A model generated the notes under the pieces. The model was not told where the DNA came from. It worked only from the letters and a program-made list of their open reading frames with translations, and searched no databases. From contig JAEZLJ010000070.1 in the NCBI GenBank assembly GCA_023415275.1, positions 1-24,630 on the forward strand: a stretch of DNA of 24,630 bases, given 5' to 3'. Shown here piece after piece: positions 1 to 8,409 of the stretch (position 1 is the stretch's first letter; each line of letters begins with the position of its first letter). This stretch comes from Bacteroidota bacterium (GTDB lineage Bacteria; Bacteroidota; Bacteroidia; Chitinophagales; Chitinophagaceae). Position numbers and translations under genes: made by a program.

Positions 1-1000
1 CCTTGTGCCCAGAGATGTGGCGTCAAGGGCAGCCAAGGAAAGGTGTGATGCAGGCTATGGAGTAGGAACTTCTAAGCAAGCTGTTTTCCTTGATTTTGCT
101 GCAGCCATCCAGCGTTACGGAAAAATAGAAGCCGGTAAAAGAGGTTTATCCAATGTGGATGCCGAAACCATTACATTGATGGGAAAAAAAGTGGTAAAGG
201 AAAAGTATGGTAACCTTTTCGATATGTATGAGAAGATCACCGGGGAAAATCCTTATGAAGTGCCCATGCGTATTTACCCAGCAGTTCACTACACAATGGG
301 CGGCCTTTGGGTGGATTATGAATTGATGACCACTATACCTGGTCTATATGCATTGGGCGAATGTAATTTCTCTGACCATGGAGCTAATCGGTTGGGAGCT
401 TCTGCATTGATGCAGGGTCTTGCTGATGGTTACTTTGTGATCCCTTATACTATTGGTAATTACCTGGCAGACGAAATACGTGTAAACGCTATCCCCACTT
501 CTCATCCTGCATTTGAAGAGGCGGAGAATAAAGTAAGGGAAAGGATAGAACAATTGATGAATATCAAAGGTTCACAAACAGTGGAGAGCATGCACAAAAG
601 GCTGGGTAAGATCATGTGGGAAAAATGTGGTATGGCTCGTAATGCTAAAGGGTTAGAGGAAGCCATCCAGGAGATCAGGGATTTGAAGAAGGAATTCTGG
701 AGCGATCTTAAAATTCCTGGTGCAATCAATGAGTTCAATCCGGAATTGGACAAGGCTGGCCGGGTAGCGGATTTCATTGAACTGGGAGAGCTGATGTGTA
801 TGGATGCCCTGCAAAGAAGTGAAAGTTGTGGTGGACACTTCAGGGAAGAACACCAGACGGAAGAAGGTGAAGCATTGCGTCACGATGCAGAATTTATGTT
901 CGTGGCAGCATGGGAATACCAATCAGAACATCAGTGGGCTTTGCATAAAGAGCAATTAGAGTATGAAGTAGTGAAGCCAACGCAACGTTCGTATAAATAA
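1..1000 (+). CDS. sdhA: Succinate dehydrogenase / fumarate reductase flavoprotein subunit, 5'-truncated
   Basis: This is the C-terminal half of the FAD subunit that oxidises succinate to fumarate (or the reverse) at the cytoplasmic face of the membrane and passes electrons to SdhB. The frame is already open at base 2 (Leu-Val-Pro-Arg-Asp-Val), so the gene begins outside the window; about 332 residues are visible out of roughly 640 usual for the Bacteroidota enzyme. The opening VPRDVASRAAK stretch matches the conserved region holding the catalytic arginine. Further on are the HYTMGG substrate-site segment and the GECNFSDHGANRLGASAL flavin-binding segment, followed by the helical C-terminal domain. 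It ends with TAA at 998-1000. sdhB follows after about 70-90 bases on the same strand, so the two are surely one operon, probably with an sdhC membrane subunit upstream. Family assignment is very secure; SDH versus FRD direction cannot be told from this part. Confidence 0.96.
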   Translation, partial: LVPRDVASRAAKERCDAGYGVGTSKQAVFLDFAAAIQRYGKIEAGKRGLSNVDAETITLMGKKVVKEKYGNLFDMYEKITGENPYEVPMRIYPAVHYTMGGLWVDYELMTTIPGLYALGECNFSDHGANRLGASALMQGLADGYFVIPYTIGNYLADEIRVNAIPTSHPAFEEAENKVRERIEQLMNIKGSQTVESMHKRLGKIMWEKCGMARNAKGLEEAIQEIRDLKKEFWSDLKIPGAINEFNPELDKAGRVADFIELGELMCMDALQRSESCGGHFREEHQTEEGEALRHDAEFMFVAAWEYQSEHQWALHKEQLEYEVVKPTQRSYK

Positions 1001-1010
1001 GAAAAGGCAG

Positions 1011-1032
1011 GCATGAATAAATAGATTCATGC
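1011..1032 (+). other. Intercistronic stem-loop between sdhA and sdhB
   Basis: GCATGAAT (1011-1018) and ATTCATGC (1025-1032) form a perfect 8-bp stem with a 6-base loop, 11 bases after the sdhA stop. No T-run follows, so it is not a standard intrinsic terminator. An mRNA processing or stability element that tunes sdhA versus sdhB is a possible role; this is inference. Confidence 0.45.
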
Positions 1033-1088
1033 GGTTATGAATAAAATTATCTGCGTTCTATAAACATTTATTGATGGAACATTACAAT

Positions 1089-1838
1089 ATGAACCTGACG
1101 CTAAAAGTGTGGCGTCAAGCTAACAAAAAGTCCGAAGGCCGGTTTGAGACCTACCAGGTGAAAAATATCTCTTCTGAGATGTCTTTCCTGGAAATGTTTG
1201 ATGTATTGAATGAGCAACTGGTGATTGAGGGCAAGGATCCTATAGCCTTTGACCATGATTGCCGTGAAGGTATCTGTGGCATGTGCTCTATGTTCATTAA
1301 TGGTAGGCCACATGGGCCCTGGCATGCTACCACCACCTGCCAGCTGCATATGAGGGCTTTCAAGGATGGTGATACTATTGTAGTTGAACCATGGAGAGCC
1401 AACGGTTTTCCTGTATTGAAAGACCTGGTTACAGATAGAACTTCATTTGATCGCATTATACAGGCTGGCGGATTTATTTCAGTGAATACAGGAAATGCGG
1501 TTGATGGAAATGCTATTCCCATTGAGAAAGATAAGGCGGATGCCTCATTTGCTGCGGCAGCTTGTATAGCCTGTGGCGCCTGCGTCGCTGCTTGTAAAAA
1601 CGCATCAGCTTCTCTTTTCCTTTCAGCCAAGGTTGCTCACCTGGGATTATTGCCGCAAGGTTATCCCGAAAAGAAAAACCGGGTATTGAGTATGGTATCT
1701 CAGATGGATAAGGAAGGATTTGGTAGCTGTACCTTTACGGGGGCTTGTGAAGCCGTTTGTCCAAAGGAGATATCGATTACCAATATTTCAAGGATGCACA
1801 AGGATTACCTGTTTGCAGGGTTATCCTCAGAGAAGTAA
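1089..1838 (+). CDS. sdhB: Succinate dehydrogenase / fumarate reductase iron-sulfur subunit
   Basis: This is the electron-transfer subunit that wires the flavin of SdhA to the quinone site through three Fe-S clusters. All three sets of cysteine ligands are visible: CREGICGMCS plus a later Cys in TTTCQLH (about residues 58-84) for the [2Fe-2S] plant-ferredoxin domain, CIACGACVAAC for the [4Fe-4S] cluster, and CTFTGAC...CP for the [3Fe-4S] cluster. The start at 1089 (MNLTLKVWRQ, 249 residues) matches how Bacteroidota SdhB proteins usually begin. In-frame starts at 1074 (ATG) and 1071 (TTG) would add five or six residues, and none has a convincing ribosome site. It lies directly after sdhA and is closed by a terminator about 30 bases downstream, so it is the last gene of the sdh operon. 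Function is very secure. Confidence 0.96.
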   Translation: MNLTLKVWRQANKKSEGRFETYQVKNISSEMSFLEMFDVLNEQLVIEGKDPIAFDHDCREGICGMCSMFINGRPHGPWHATTTCQLHMRAFKDGDTIVVEPWRANGFPVLKDLVTDRTSFDRIIQAGGFISVNTGNAVDGNAIPIEKDKADASFAAAACIACGACVAACKNASASLFLSAKVAHLGLLPQGYPEKKNRVLSMVSQMDKEGFGSCTFTGACEAVCPKEISITNISRMHKDYLFAGLSSEK

Positions 1839-1866
1839 TGGAATAACTTAATCTTTATTTTATAGT

Positions 1867-1891
1867 AAGCAGGGTTTATCCCTGCTTTTTT
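1867..1891 (+). terminator. Intrinsic terminator of the sdh operon
   Basis: AGCAGGG (1868-1874) pairs with CCCTGCT (1880-1886) across a 5-base loop and is followed by a run of T to 1891. It lies 29 bases after the sdhB stop, a textbook rho-independent terminator that separates sdhAB from the large outer-membrane gene downstream. Confidence 0.85.
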
Positions 1892-2021
1892 AATTGTAGT
1901 TCTTAAGGGAAACTTGCTCAAATCCCTCCAAACCCATGATCTGCCCGATTTTGAACAATTATTATTATGTTTAGGCGTTGAAAAACCTGGAATAGCAACC
2001 ATTCCTGAAAAACCTATACTA

Positions 2022-5000
2022 TTGAAGCTTTGGAGCTGTATACTGCTGTTGGGACTCATGCTGGCTTTTGTTGATCAGGGCAGGGCTCAGGCACCCTTAC
2101 CATCCGCGGTGCACTCCAACTTCAGGATCAAAAAGCTTCCGGTTACAGCTGATAGCGTCCTGCTGGATACCTTAAGTATCATTCCAAAAACATTTGTTAT
2201 AGCGGGCATTGACACTTCTACCTATTTATTGGATTATGTGCAGGCAAAGATCTACTGGAAAAACAGGCCTGTAACTGATAGTGTTTTAGTTAACTACCGC
2301 GTATTTCCATATAAGTTAAATTCTCTTGTGCAGCGACTGAGCTATGAAAGCGTAATGAACAATTTTTACATGCAGCCCTATGAGTTTAATGCAGGGGGAT
2401 CTGAGTCCAAGGGATTGTTTGATTTTGGAAGCATTCAGTATAATGGCAGCTTTGGGAGGGCACTTTCTTTTGGCAACAACCAGGATGCAGTAGTTAATTC
2501 AACTTTCCAGTTGCAATTGAACGGCATGCTGAAGGATAGCATTGAAATAGCTGCGGCACTGTCAGATAATAATATACCCATACAGCCTGATGGCACCACC
2601 CAGCAACTGAATGAATTTGACCAGGTCTTTCTTCAATTTAAAAAGAAGAACTGGCAGTTGAATTTGGGGGATATTGATATCAGGCAAAACAACATGTATT
2701 TTCTGAACTTTTATAAGCGGCTGCAGGGCATATCCTTTCAAACTACTACTCAATTGTCGCCGTCTGTGCAATCCACTACACTGGTAAGTGGATCTATTGC
2801 AAAAGGGAAATTTACAAGGAATGTGCTTCAGGGTATGGAAGGCAACCAGGGGCCTTACCGGCTGACCGGTGCCAATAATGAATTCTTCTTTATTGTACTG
2901 GCCAATACGGAAAGAGTGTACCTGGATGGAGAACTGTTGCAAAGAGGGGAAGACAGGGATTATACCATCAATTACAACACTGCGGAAGTAACATTCATGC
3001 CGAACCGTATGATCACTAAAGATTCCCGCATCCAGATCGAATTCGAATATGCCGACCGGAATTACCTGAATGCTAATTTATACGCTTACCAGGAAGTAGG
3101 CATCAATAATAAGCTCAAGCTGAAGGTTAGTGCTTTCAATAACAGTGATGCCAGGAACTCACAGATCAACCAAACACTGGATGCCAGGCAGAAGCAATTT
3201 CTATTTGATTTGGGTGACAGTATTGGAAAGGCTTTATATCCCACTGCTGCAATGGATACTTTTTCAAAAGACAAGATATTGTACGAAAAAGTATATGATT
3301 CATCAGGAGCTATTATAGACTCTTTCTACCGCTACTCTGTTGATCCTGCTGTGGCCAGTTACTCCTTATCCTTTACAGACCTGGGCCAGGGCAACGGTGA
3401 TTATGTTCCTGATTTCAATGGTGCCAATGGTAAGGTGTTTCGCTATTTGCCAAGGGTCGACAATGTAAAACAAGGACGGTATGAACCGGTAATGGTTTTG
3501 GTTACTCCTAAGAAACAGCAATTGATCAGTGTCGGTGCTGAATACCAGGTGGACAAAAACAATTCTATCAAAACAGAATTGGCAGTAAGCAATAATGATG
3601 TCAATACCTTTTCCACCAAAGATGGTGGAGATGACAAAGGGCTGGCCACCAAAATACAATACACCAATATTTTACCTATTGGCGCGTCAAGAAAATTGGC
3701 CCTGAGCTCTAATATTGATGTGGAGCATGTAGATAAAAAGTTTAAGCCCCTTGAGCGCCTGCGTTATGTGGAATTCAGTCGTGATTGGGGACTACCCCTG
3801 TTGGTTCAACCGGCTACTGAAAATATCTTTCGCTTCTCCTCGGCATTAAAGGATAAAAATAATCATGGTCTGAGTTACCAATTTATGAGCTACCGGCGCA
3901 GTGATGAATACAAAGGATTTCAAAACCTTGTACAGCATTCTGCCGATTGGTGGGGTTGGAACCTGGCCAACCAGTTTTCCATTACTCAATTCAATACCAT
4001 GACGGCAAAGGGAAGCTATATAAGGCCGGTAATAGATATCAGTAAGGAATTGAAACAATTGTCTTCTATTAAGATCGGATTTAAATATGCTTTGGAAAAA
4101 AACGAGGTTAGAGATAAAATAAAGGATACACTTGGACTTCAAAGTTTTTCTTTCGACACTTATACAGCATATCTAAGAACTAATGAGAAAAAGAAGAACA
4201 AATACGGGGTCACATTTTTTACCCGGACGGATAAGTATCCTGCAAGAAAGGAAATGATCAAAGCTGACAAAAGTTATAATCTTAATTTCCAGGCAGAAAT
4301 AGTACAGAGCACCAGCCACCAGCTATTATTCAATGCCACCTACAGGGTATTAAAAGTATATGATAATACTTTTTCCAAACAGGAGAACGACAAGACGATA
4401 CTTGGTCGTTCGGAGTACCTGGTGAATGAATGGAAAGGGCTTTTGACAGGGAGTGTTTTATATGAATTGGGAACCGGGCAAGAGCAAAAAAAGGATTTTG
4501 CCTATTTGGAAGTGCCGGCTGGCCAGGGCCAATACACCTGGAACGATTATAATAATGATGGTATTCAGCAATTAAATGAATTTGAGACTGCACTGTTCCA
4601 GGACCAGGCAAAGTTTATTCGCATCTTCATTCCTACCAATCAGTTTACCAAAGCCAACTATACTACGTTGAACTATAATTTCATGTTCAACCCAAAAGCT
4701 GTACTTAATTACAAAGATGTGAGCAGTGTAGGAAGATTTATTAGCCGGTTCAACTTGCAAACTTCCATGCAAAAGAATAAAAAGTCAATTGCTAAAGGGG
4801 ATTTTGAATTCAATCCTTTTAAATATGGCATAAATGATACGGCCTTACTTACCCTTTCTACTTCATTTTTGAATACAATATCCTTTAACAGGTTTTCAAG
4901 TAAATGGGGGATGGACCTCAGTAACCTACAAAACAGCGGGAAGGCATTACTTACCTATGGATACGAAAGCCGCAAGGTCAATGACTGGATAGCTAAAATA

Positions 5001-5507
5001 AGATGGAACCTGGGTACGTCCATCACTTTTGACATCAATGCAAAGAAAGGCCTAAATGCTTTATACACTCCCAATTCTAACTTCTCCAACCGAAATTATG
5101 AACTTAATATTTTTAATGCCGAGCCAAGGCTTTCTTTTATAAGGGGTACGGTTTTCAGGATCCAGACGAGCTATCGCTATGAAAGAAAGCAAAATAGGCA
5201 GGAGTATGGTGGTGAAAAGTCTTCGTCTAACTCGGTGAATCTTGAAACCAAGTATAATGTGCTACAGAATAGCTCTATAAATACAAAGTTTACTTATAAC
5301 AGGATCAAATATGATTATCCAGCCAATACCACTGTCAGTTATATTATGCTTGATGGTTTGTTGCCAGGTAGCAACTATTTGTGGTCAATGGATTTTACCA
5401 AACGCTTATTGAACAATGTGGAGTTGAACTTTCAATATGAAGGCAGAAAGGCAGGGGAGGCCAGGACTGTTCATGTAGGCAGAGCTGCTATAAGGGCATT
5501 GTTTTGA
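2022..5507 (+). CDS. Very large outer-membrane beta-barrel protein, uncharacterised
   Basis: I do not recognise a named function. The product (1161 residues from the TTG at 2022) has a signal peptide beginning MKLWSCILLLGLMLAF and ending near GRAQA, many alternating aromatic/polar strands, and a C-terminal phenylalanine (AAIRALF), all pointing to an outer-membrane barrel. Near residue 181 is a segment, NNIPIQPDGTTQQLNEFDQV, and near residue 300 YLDGELLQRGEDRDY; from memory, related segments occur in other large Bacteroidota surface proteins, including SprA-like ones. Around residue 842, DYNNDGIQQLNE fits a 12-residue EF-hand calcium loop (D-x-N-x-D-G-x5-E). An in-frame TTG at 1914 would add 36 residues before the signal peptide; it has an AGGGA just upstream, but such an N-terminal extension is unlikely for a secreted protein. 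No ATG gives a complete signal peptide. The gene stands alone, flanked by terminators on both sides. Confidence 0.85.
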   Translation: MKLWSCILLLGLMLAFVDQGRAQAPLPSAVHSNFRIKKLPVTADSVLLDTLSIIPKTFVIAGIDTSTYLLDYVQAKIYWKNRPVTDSVLVNYRVFPYKLNSLVQRLSYESVMNNFYMQPYEFNAGGSESKGLFDFGSIQYNGSFGRALSFGNNQDAVVNSTFQLQLNGMLKDSIEIAAALSDNNIPIQPDGTTQQLNEFDQVFLQFKKKNWQLNLGDIDIRQNNMYFLNFYKRLQGISFQTTTQLSPSVQSTTLVSGSIAKGKFTRNVLQGMEGNQGPYRLTGANNEFFFIVLANTERVYLDGELLQRGEDRDYTINYNTAEVTFMPNRMITKDSRIQIEFEYADRNYLNANLYAYQEVGINNKLKLKVSAFNNSDARNSQINQTLDARQKQFLFDLGDSIGKALYPTAAMDTFSKDKILYEKVYDSSGAIIDSFYRYSVDPAVASYSLSFTDLGQGNGDYVPDFNGANGKVFRYLPRVDNVKQGRYEPVMVLVTPKKQQLISVGAEYQVDKNNSIKTELAVSNNDVNTFSTKDGGDDKGLATKIQYTNILPIGASRKLALSSNIDVEHVDKKFKPLERLRYVEFSRDWGLPLLVQPATENIFRFSSALKDKNNHGLSYQFMSYRRSDEYKGFQNLVQHSADWWGWNLANQFSITQFNTMTAKGSYIRPVIDISKELKQLSSIKIGFKYALEKNEVRDKIKDTLGLQSFSFDTYTAYLRTNEKKKNKYGVTFFTRTDKYPARKEMIKADKSYNLNFQAEIVQSTSHQLLFNATYRVLKVYDNTFSKQENDKTILGRSEYLVNEWKGLLTGSVLYELGTGQEQKKDFAYLEVPAGQGQYTWNDYNNDGIQQLNEFETALFQDQAKFIRIFIPTNQFTKANYTTLNYNFMFNPKAVLNYKDVSSVGRFISRFNLQTSMQKNKKSIAKGDFEFNPFKYGINDTALLTLSTSFLNTISFNRFSSKWGMDLSNLQNSGKALLTYGYESRKVNDWIAKIRWNLGTSITFDINAKKGLNALYTPNSNFSNRNYELNIFNAEPRLSFIRGTVFRIQTSYRYERKQNRQEYGGEKSSSNSVNLETKYNVLQNSSINTKFTYNRIKYDYPANTTVSYIMLDGLLPGSNYLWSMDFTKRLLNNVELNFQYEGRKAGEARTVHVGRAAIRALF

Positions 5508-5560
5508 TAAATAATATTTTTCTGATTACCACAGGGTTGAAGTTGTTAAGGGTATGAATG

Positions 5561-5594
5561 TTAAGAGCCTTCCATGGAAGGCTCTTAATTTTTA
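5561..5594 (+). terminator. Palindromic terminator after the large outer-membrane gene
   Basis: Positions 5561-5588 form a perfect 28-base palindrome (TTAAGAGCCTTCCA and its complement) followed by a T-run to 5593. It lies 54 bases after the stop at 5507 and between two converging genes. The T-run favours termination of the + strand transcript, while the hairpin itself is symmetric and could also slow transcripts coming from ychF. Confidence 0.8.
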
Positions 5595-5626
5595 TTGTGA
5601 AGTTCTATTGTTTGAAAACTTCTTGA

Positions 5627-6724
5627 TTAAACATTGAAACGGAAGTGCATGATATCGCCATCCTTAACTACATATTCTTTGCCTTCAATCCGTAAGCGGC
5701 CTGCATCCCTGGCAGCGGCTTCAGAACCATACTTTACGAAATCCTCATAGCTGATCACTTCTGCCTTGATAAAACCTTTCTCAAAGTCAGTATGAATGAC
5801 ACTGGCAGCCTGCGGAGCTTTCCATCCTTCATGGATGGTCCATGCCCTCACTTCCTGCACTCCTGCAGTGAAATAGGTCTGTAGTGTCAAAAGCTTATAA
5901 GCTGAATGTATCAGGCGGTCCAAAGCAGGTTCTTTCATTCCATATTCTTCCATGAACATCTGCTGATCTTCTTTATTCTCCAGTTCAGAGATCTGCGCTT
6001 CTACATTATTATTCATAATGATCACCTGGGCATCTTCATTCTTTACGGCTTCTTTCAGAATCTCTGAATACTTGTTTCCGGTGTGCATAGAAGCTTCATC
6101 TACATTAGCTACATATAATACCGGCTTAAGCGTTAGCAGGAACAAATCGGCTATAGCAGCCATTTCCTCCTTTCCAAGATCCAGTGAACGGATGCTTTTC
6201 CCCTGTTCCAGGTGGTCTTTACATCGCTTCAGAATTTCCAGTTCTGCTTTTGCCTTTGGATCTGTCTTGGCCATTTTCTCTGTCCGGGTCAATTTCTTTT
6301 CCACGCTTTCCAGGTCTTTTAACTGAAGTTCCGTGTCAATGATCTCTTTATCACTTACAGGGTTAATAGCCCCTTCTTCACGAAGCACATTCTCATCTTC
6401 AAAACAGCGGATGACATGAATGATGGCGTCCACCTCCCTGATGTTGCCAAGGAATTTATTTCCTAAACCTTCACCCTTACTGGCACCCCGAACCAGGCCT
6501 GCAATATCCACGATCTCGATCTGGGTTGGAACTACGCGGTTAGGTTGCACCAGTTCTGCCAGTTTACTTAATCTTTCGTCAGGAACATCCACCAGGCCCA
6601 CATTGGGGTCAATAGTACAGAACCGGTAGTTACTGGCCTGCGCCTTGGCACTATTACTTACTGCATTAAACAAAGTGGATTTACCTACATTGGGAAGTCC
6701 TACTATACCTGCTTGTAAAGCCAT
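5627..6724 (-). CDS. ychF: Redox-regulated ATPase YchF (Obg-family)
   Basis: YchF is a universally conserved cytosolic P-loop ATPase of the Obg/TRAFAC class (OLA1 in eukaryotes). It binds ribosomes and is linked to translation and oxidative-stress responses. The 365-residue product has the usual full length. The P-loop GLPNVGKST is at residues 9-17, the G3 motif DIAGL lies near residue 73, and the G4 position reads NVDE instead of NKxD, which is the family hallmark explaining ATP over GTP preference. A coiled-coil region precedes the C-terminal TGS domain, which ends with the typical DGDIMHFRFNV. The ATG at 6722-6724 places the P-loop correctly. It is a single-gene unit, convergent with the upstream large outer-membrane gene and divergent from the SpmA-SpmB gene, with a candidate promoter about 90 bases upstream of its start. 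Confidence 0.97.
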   Translation of the reverse strand: MALQAGIVGLPNVGKSTLFNAVSNSAKAQASNYRFCTIDPNVGLVDVPDERLSKLAELVQPNRVVPTQIEIVDIAGLVRGASKGEGLGNKFLGNIREVDAIIHVIRCFEDENVLREEGAINPVSDKEIIDTELQLKDLESVEKKLTRTEKMAKTDPKAKAELEILKRCKDHLEQGKSIRSLDLGKEEMAAIADLFLLTLKPVLYVANVDEASMHTGNKYSEILKEAVKNEDAQVIIMNNNVEAQISELENKEDQQMFMEEYGMKEPALDRLIHSAYKLLTLQTYFTAGVQEVRAWTIHEGWKAPQAASVIHTDFEKGFIKAEVISYEDFVKYGSEAAARDAGRLRIEGKEYVVKDGDIMHFRFNV

Positions 6725-6813
6725 AATCGGTAATTTCTATTTTAAGTTTGCCTGCAGCTTCAACATATTGATACAAATGTTAAACTGTTAGCTACCTGCT
6801 AATTTTTGGGACG

Positions 6814-6846
6814 CAAAGATAAGTATCTCGTGTTGCCTATTTCAAA
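6814..6846 (-). promoter_or_regulatory. Candidate Bacteroidota promoter for ychF
   Basis: On the minus strand, TATCTTTG (6814-6821) matches the Bacteroidota -7 consensus TAnnTTTG exactly. TTTG (6843-6846) lies 21 bases upstream, fitting the -33 box. Transcription would start near 6807, leaving a leader of about 85 bases before ychF. Assigned from consensus only. Confidence 0.5.
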
Positions 6847-6944
6847 ATGAAACGTTTAACTTCAGACCCAAAAAAGGAAAGCGGTAAAGGTGGCTGCCAT
6901 GGCTTCAGAACCTTAGATCCCTGGCCTTGACCTTAAACTTTTGT

Positions 6945-8345
6945 ATGGCATTAAGCAGAATCTGGTCAGCTTTTATAATTATTGCAGTATTAGTGGCTAC
7001 CATCAGAATTGTTGCATCAGACAACAAGGTAATATTCAGTTCCATGGTAACCGGCAAAAGCGGGGACACTGTACATCTTAGGCAAACAGATACTACCACA
7101 TTTTCTCAAATACAGCTCCACCAATTAGACTCACTGGGATCAATCGCTATCGGCCCTGACATGGTAAAGCGCACGGGTAATGGAAAATTGGACTATTACC
7201 AGGTTCAGAATGCTGATGGGGTAATTGAAACTTGTAAAAGCGCCGTGAACATCAGTATTGGATTGATTGGGATCATGGCCTTGTTTATGGGCTTTATGAG
7301 TATTGCAGAAAGGGCAGGAGGCATCAGGCTATTGTCCAGGATCATTGGTCCTTTTTTCTCTAAGCTTTTTCCGGAGTTGCCCAAGGGCCACCCGGCCATG
7401 GGCCATATGATGATGAATTTTTCTGCCAACCTTTTAGGTTTAGACAATGCAGCTACACCTTTTGGATTGAAAGCCATGCAAAGCCTGCAGGAGATCAATC
7501 CAAGCGCAGAAAGAGCATCAAACGCACAGATCATGTTCTTATGCCTGCATGCTGCAGGCTTTTCTCTTATCCCTGTTAGTGTGATTGCGGTAAGAGCAGC
7601 TTTGAGATCAGCCAATCCGACAGATATATTCGTTCCCTGCATGATCACCACCTTTGTAGCAACTATGGCGGCCATGTTCATTGTGTCCTACAAACAAAAG
7701 ATCAATCTTTTTCAGCCTGTGATAATAGCCTGGGTAGGTGGGTTTTCTGCATTGATTGTATTGCTGGTTATATATCTCAACGGCCTGAGCGTAGAAGGTC
7801 TCCAGACATTTTCAAGTATTCTGAGTAACGGTCTTATACTTCTCATATTCCTGTTGATCATTTTAGGTGCGCTCTATAAAAGGATAGACGTATTTGATGC
7901 TTTTATTGACGGAGCCAGGGGAGGTTTTGAAACGGCAGTAAAGATCATTCCTTACCTGGTAGGTATGCTCGTTGCCATTAGTTTATTACGTACCAGTGGC
8001 AGCTTTGATATGGTGAGCGATGGTATGAAGACATTTTTCGCTTTCCTTGGAATGGATACACGGTTTGTAGATGCCTTGCCCACAGCCCTCATCAGGCCTT
8101 TAAGCGGGGGAGGTGCCAGGGGCATGATGGTAAGTACGATGACAACCTTTGGTGCTGACTCATTTCCCGGAAGGTTGTCCAGCATTATGCAGGGGGCTTC
8201 CGACACCACATTTTATGTGATAGCTGTATACTTTGGAGCCGTTAATATCAAGGATACAAGGTATGCTGTGGGTGCGATGCTGCTGGCAGACCTGGTAGGG
8301 GTGATAACAGCTATTTTACTAGCCTATATGTTCTTTGGGCGTTAA
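6945..8345 (+). CDS. Fused SpmA-SpmB nucleoside-recognition (Gate) membrane protein
   Basis: This integral membrane protein (466 residues) joins what are two separate genes, spmA and spmB, in spore-forming Firmicutes. The SpmA half carries a membrane helix at residues 3-20, a soluble extracytoplasmic stretch of about 70 residues, then AERAGGIRLLSRIIGPFF and NLLGLDNAATPFGLKAM. The SpmB half begins near FDAFIDGARGGFETAVKII and contains RPLSGGGARGMM and MQGASDTTFYVIAVYFGAV, both typical of the family. About ten hydrophobic helices are visible. Transport of a small solute such as a nucleoside is the family-level guess, and the real substrate is unknown. The start at 6945 (MALSRIWSAF) is an ATG directly before the first helix; a TTG at 6927 would add six residues. 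It is monocistronic with a strong terminator downstream. Spore formation is not implied, since Bacteroidota do not sporulate. Confidence 0.9.
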   Translation: MALSRIWSAFIIIAVLVATIRIVASDNKVIFSSMVTGKSGDTVHLRQTDTTTFSQIQLHQLDSLGSIAIGPDMVKRTGNGKLDYYQVQNADGVIETCKSAVNISIGLIGIMALFMGFMSIAERAGGIRLLSRIIGPFFSKLFPELPKGHPAMGHMMMNFSANLLGLDNAATPFGLKAMQSLQEINPSAERASNAQIMFLCLHAAGFSLIPVSVIAVRAALRSANPTDIFVPCMITTFVATMAAMFIVSYKQKINLFQPVIIAWVGGFSALIVLLVIYLNGLSVEGLQTFSSILSNGLILLIFLLIILGALYKRIDVFDAFIDGARGGFETAVKIIPYLVGMLVAISLLRTSGSFDMVSDGMKTFFAFLGMDTRFVDALPTALIRPLSGGGARGMMVSTMTTFGADSFPGRLSSIMQGASDTTFYVIAVYFGAVNIKDTRYAVGAMLLADLVGVITAILLAYMFFGR

Positions 8346-8365
8346 TGATTGAATTGCAAATTGAA

Positions 8366-8398
8366 AGAAGGGCAACAAAATTATTTGTTGCCCTTTTG
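8366..8398 (+). terminator. Intrinsic terminator between converging genes
   Basis: AAGGGCAACAAA (8368-8379) pairs with TTTGTTGCCCTT (8384-8395), a 12-bp stem with a 4-base loop, followed by TT and further T-rich sequence. It sits between the converging SpmA-SpmB gene (+) and the phosphoesterase gene (-). The flank on the other side is A-rich, so it may serve both strands. Confidence 0.85.
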
Positions 8399-8409
8399 CT
8401 TTTAAGGAA

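Noticed and set aside
5599..5622. GAAGTT...AACTTC inverted repeat downstream of ychF as its terminator
   Set aside because: The stem is only 6 bp with a 12-base loop and no T-run on the minus strand.
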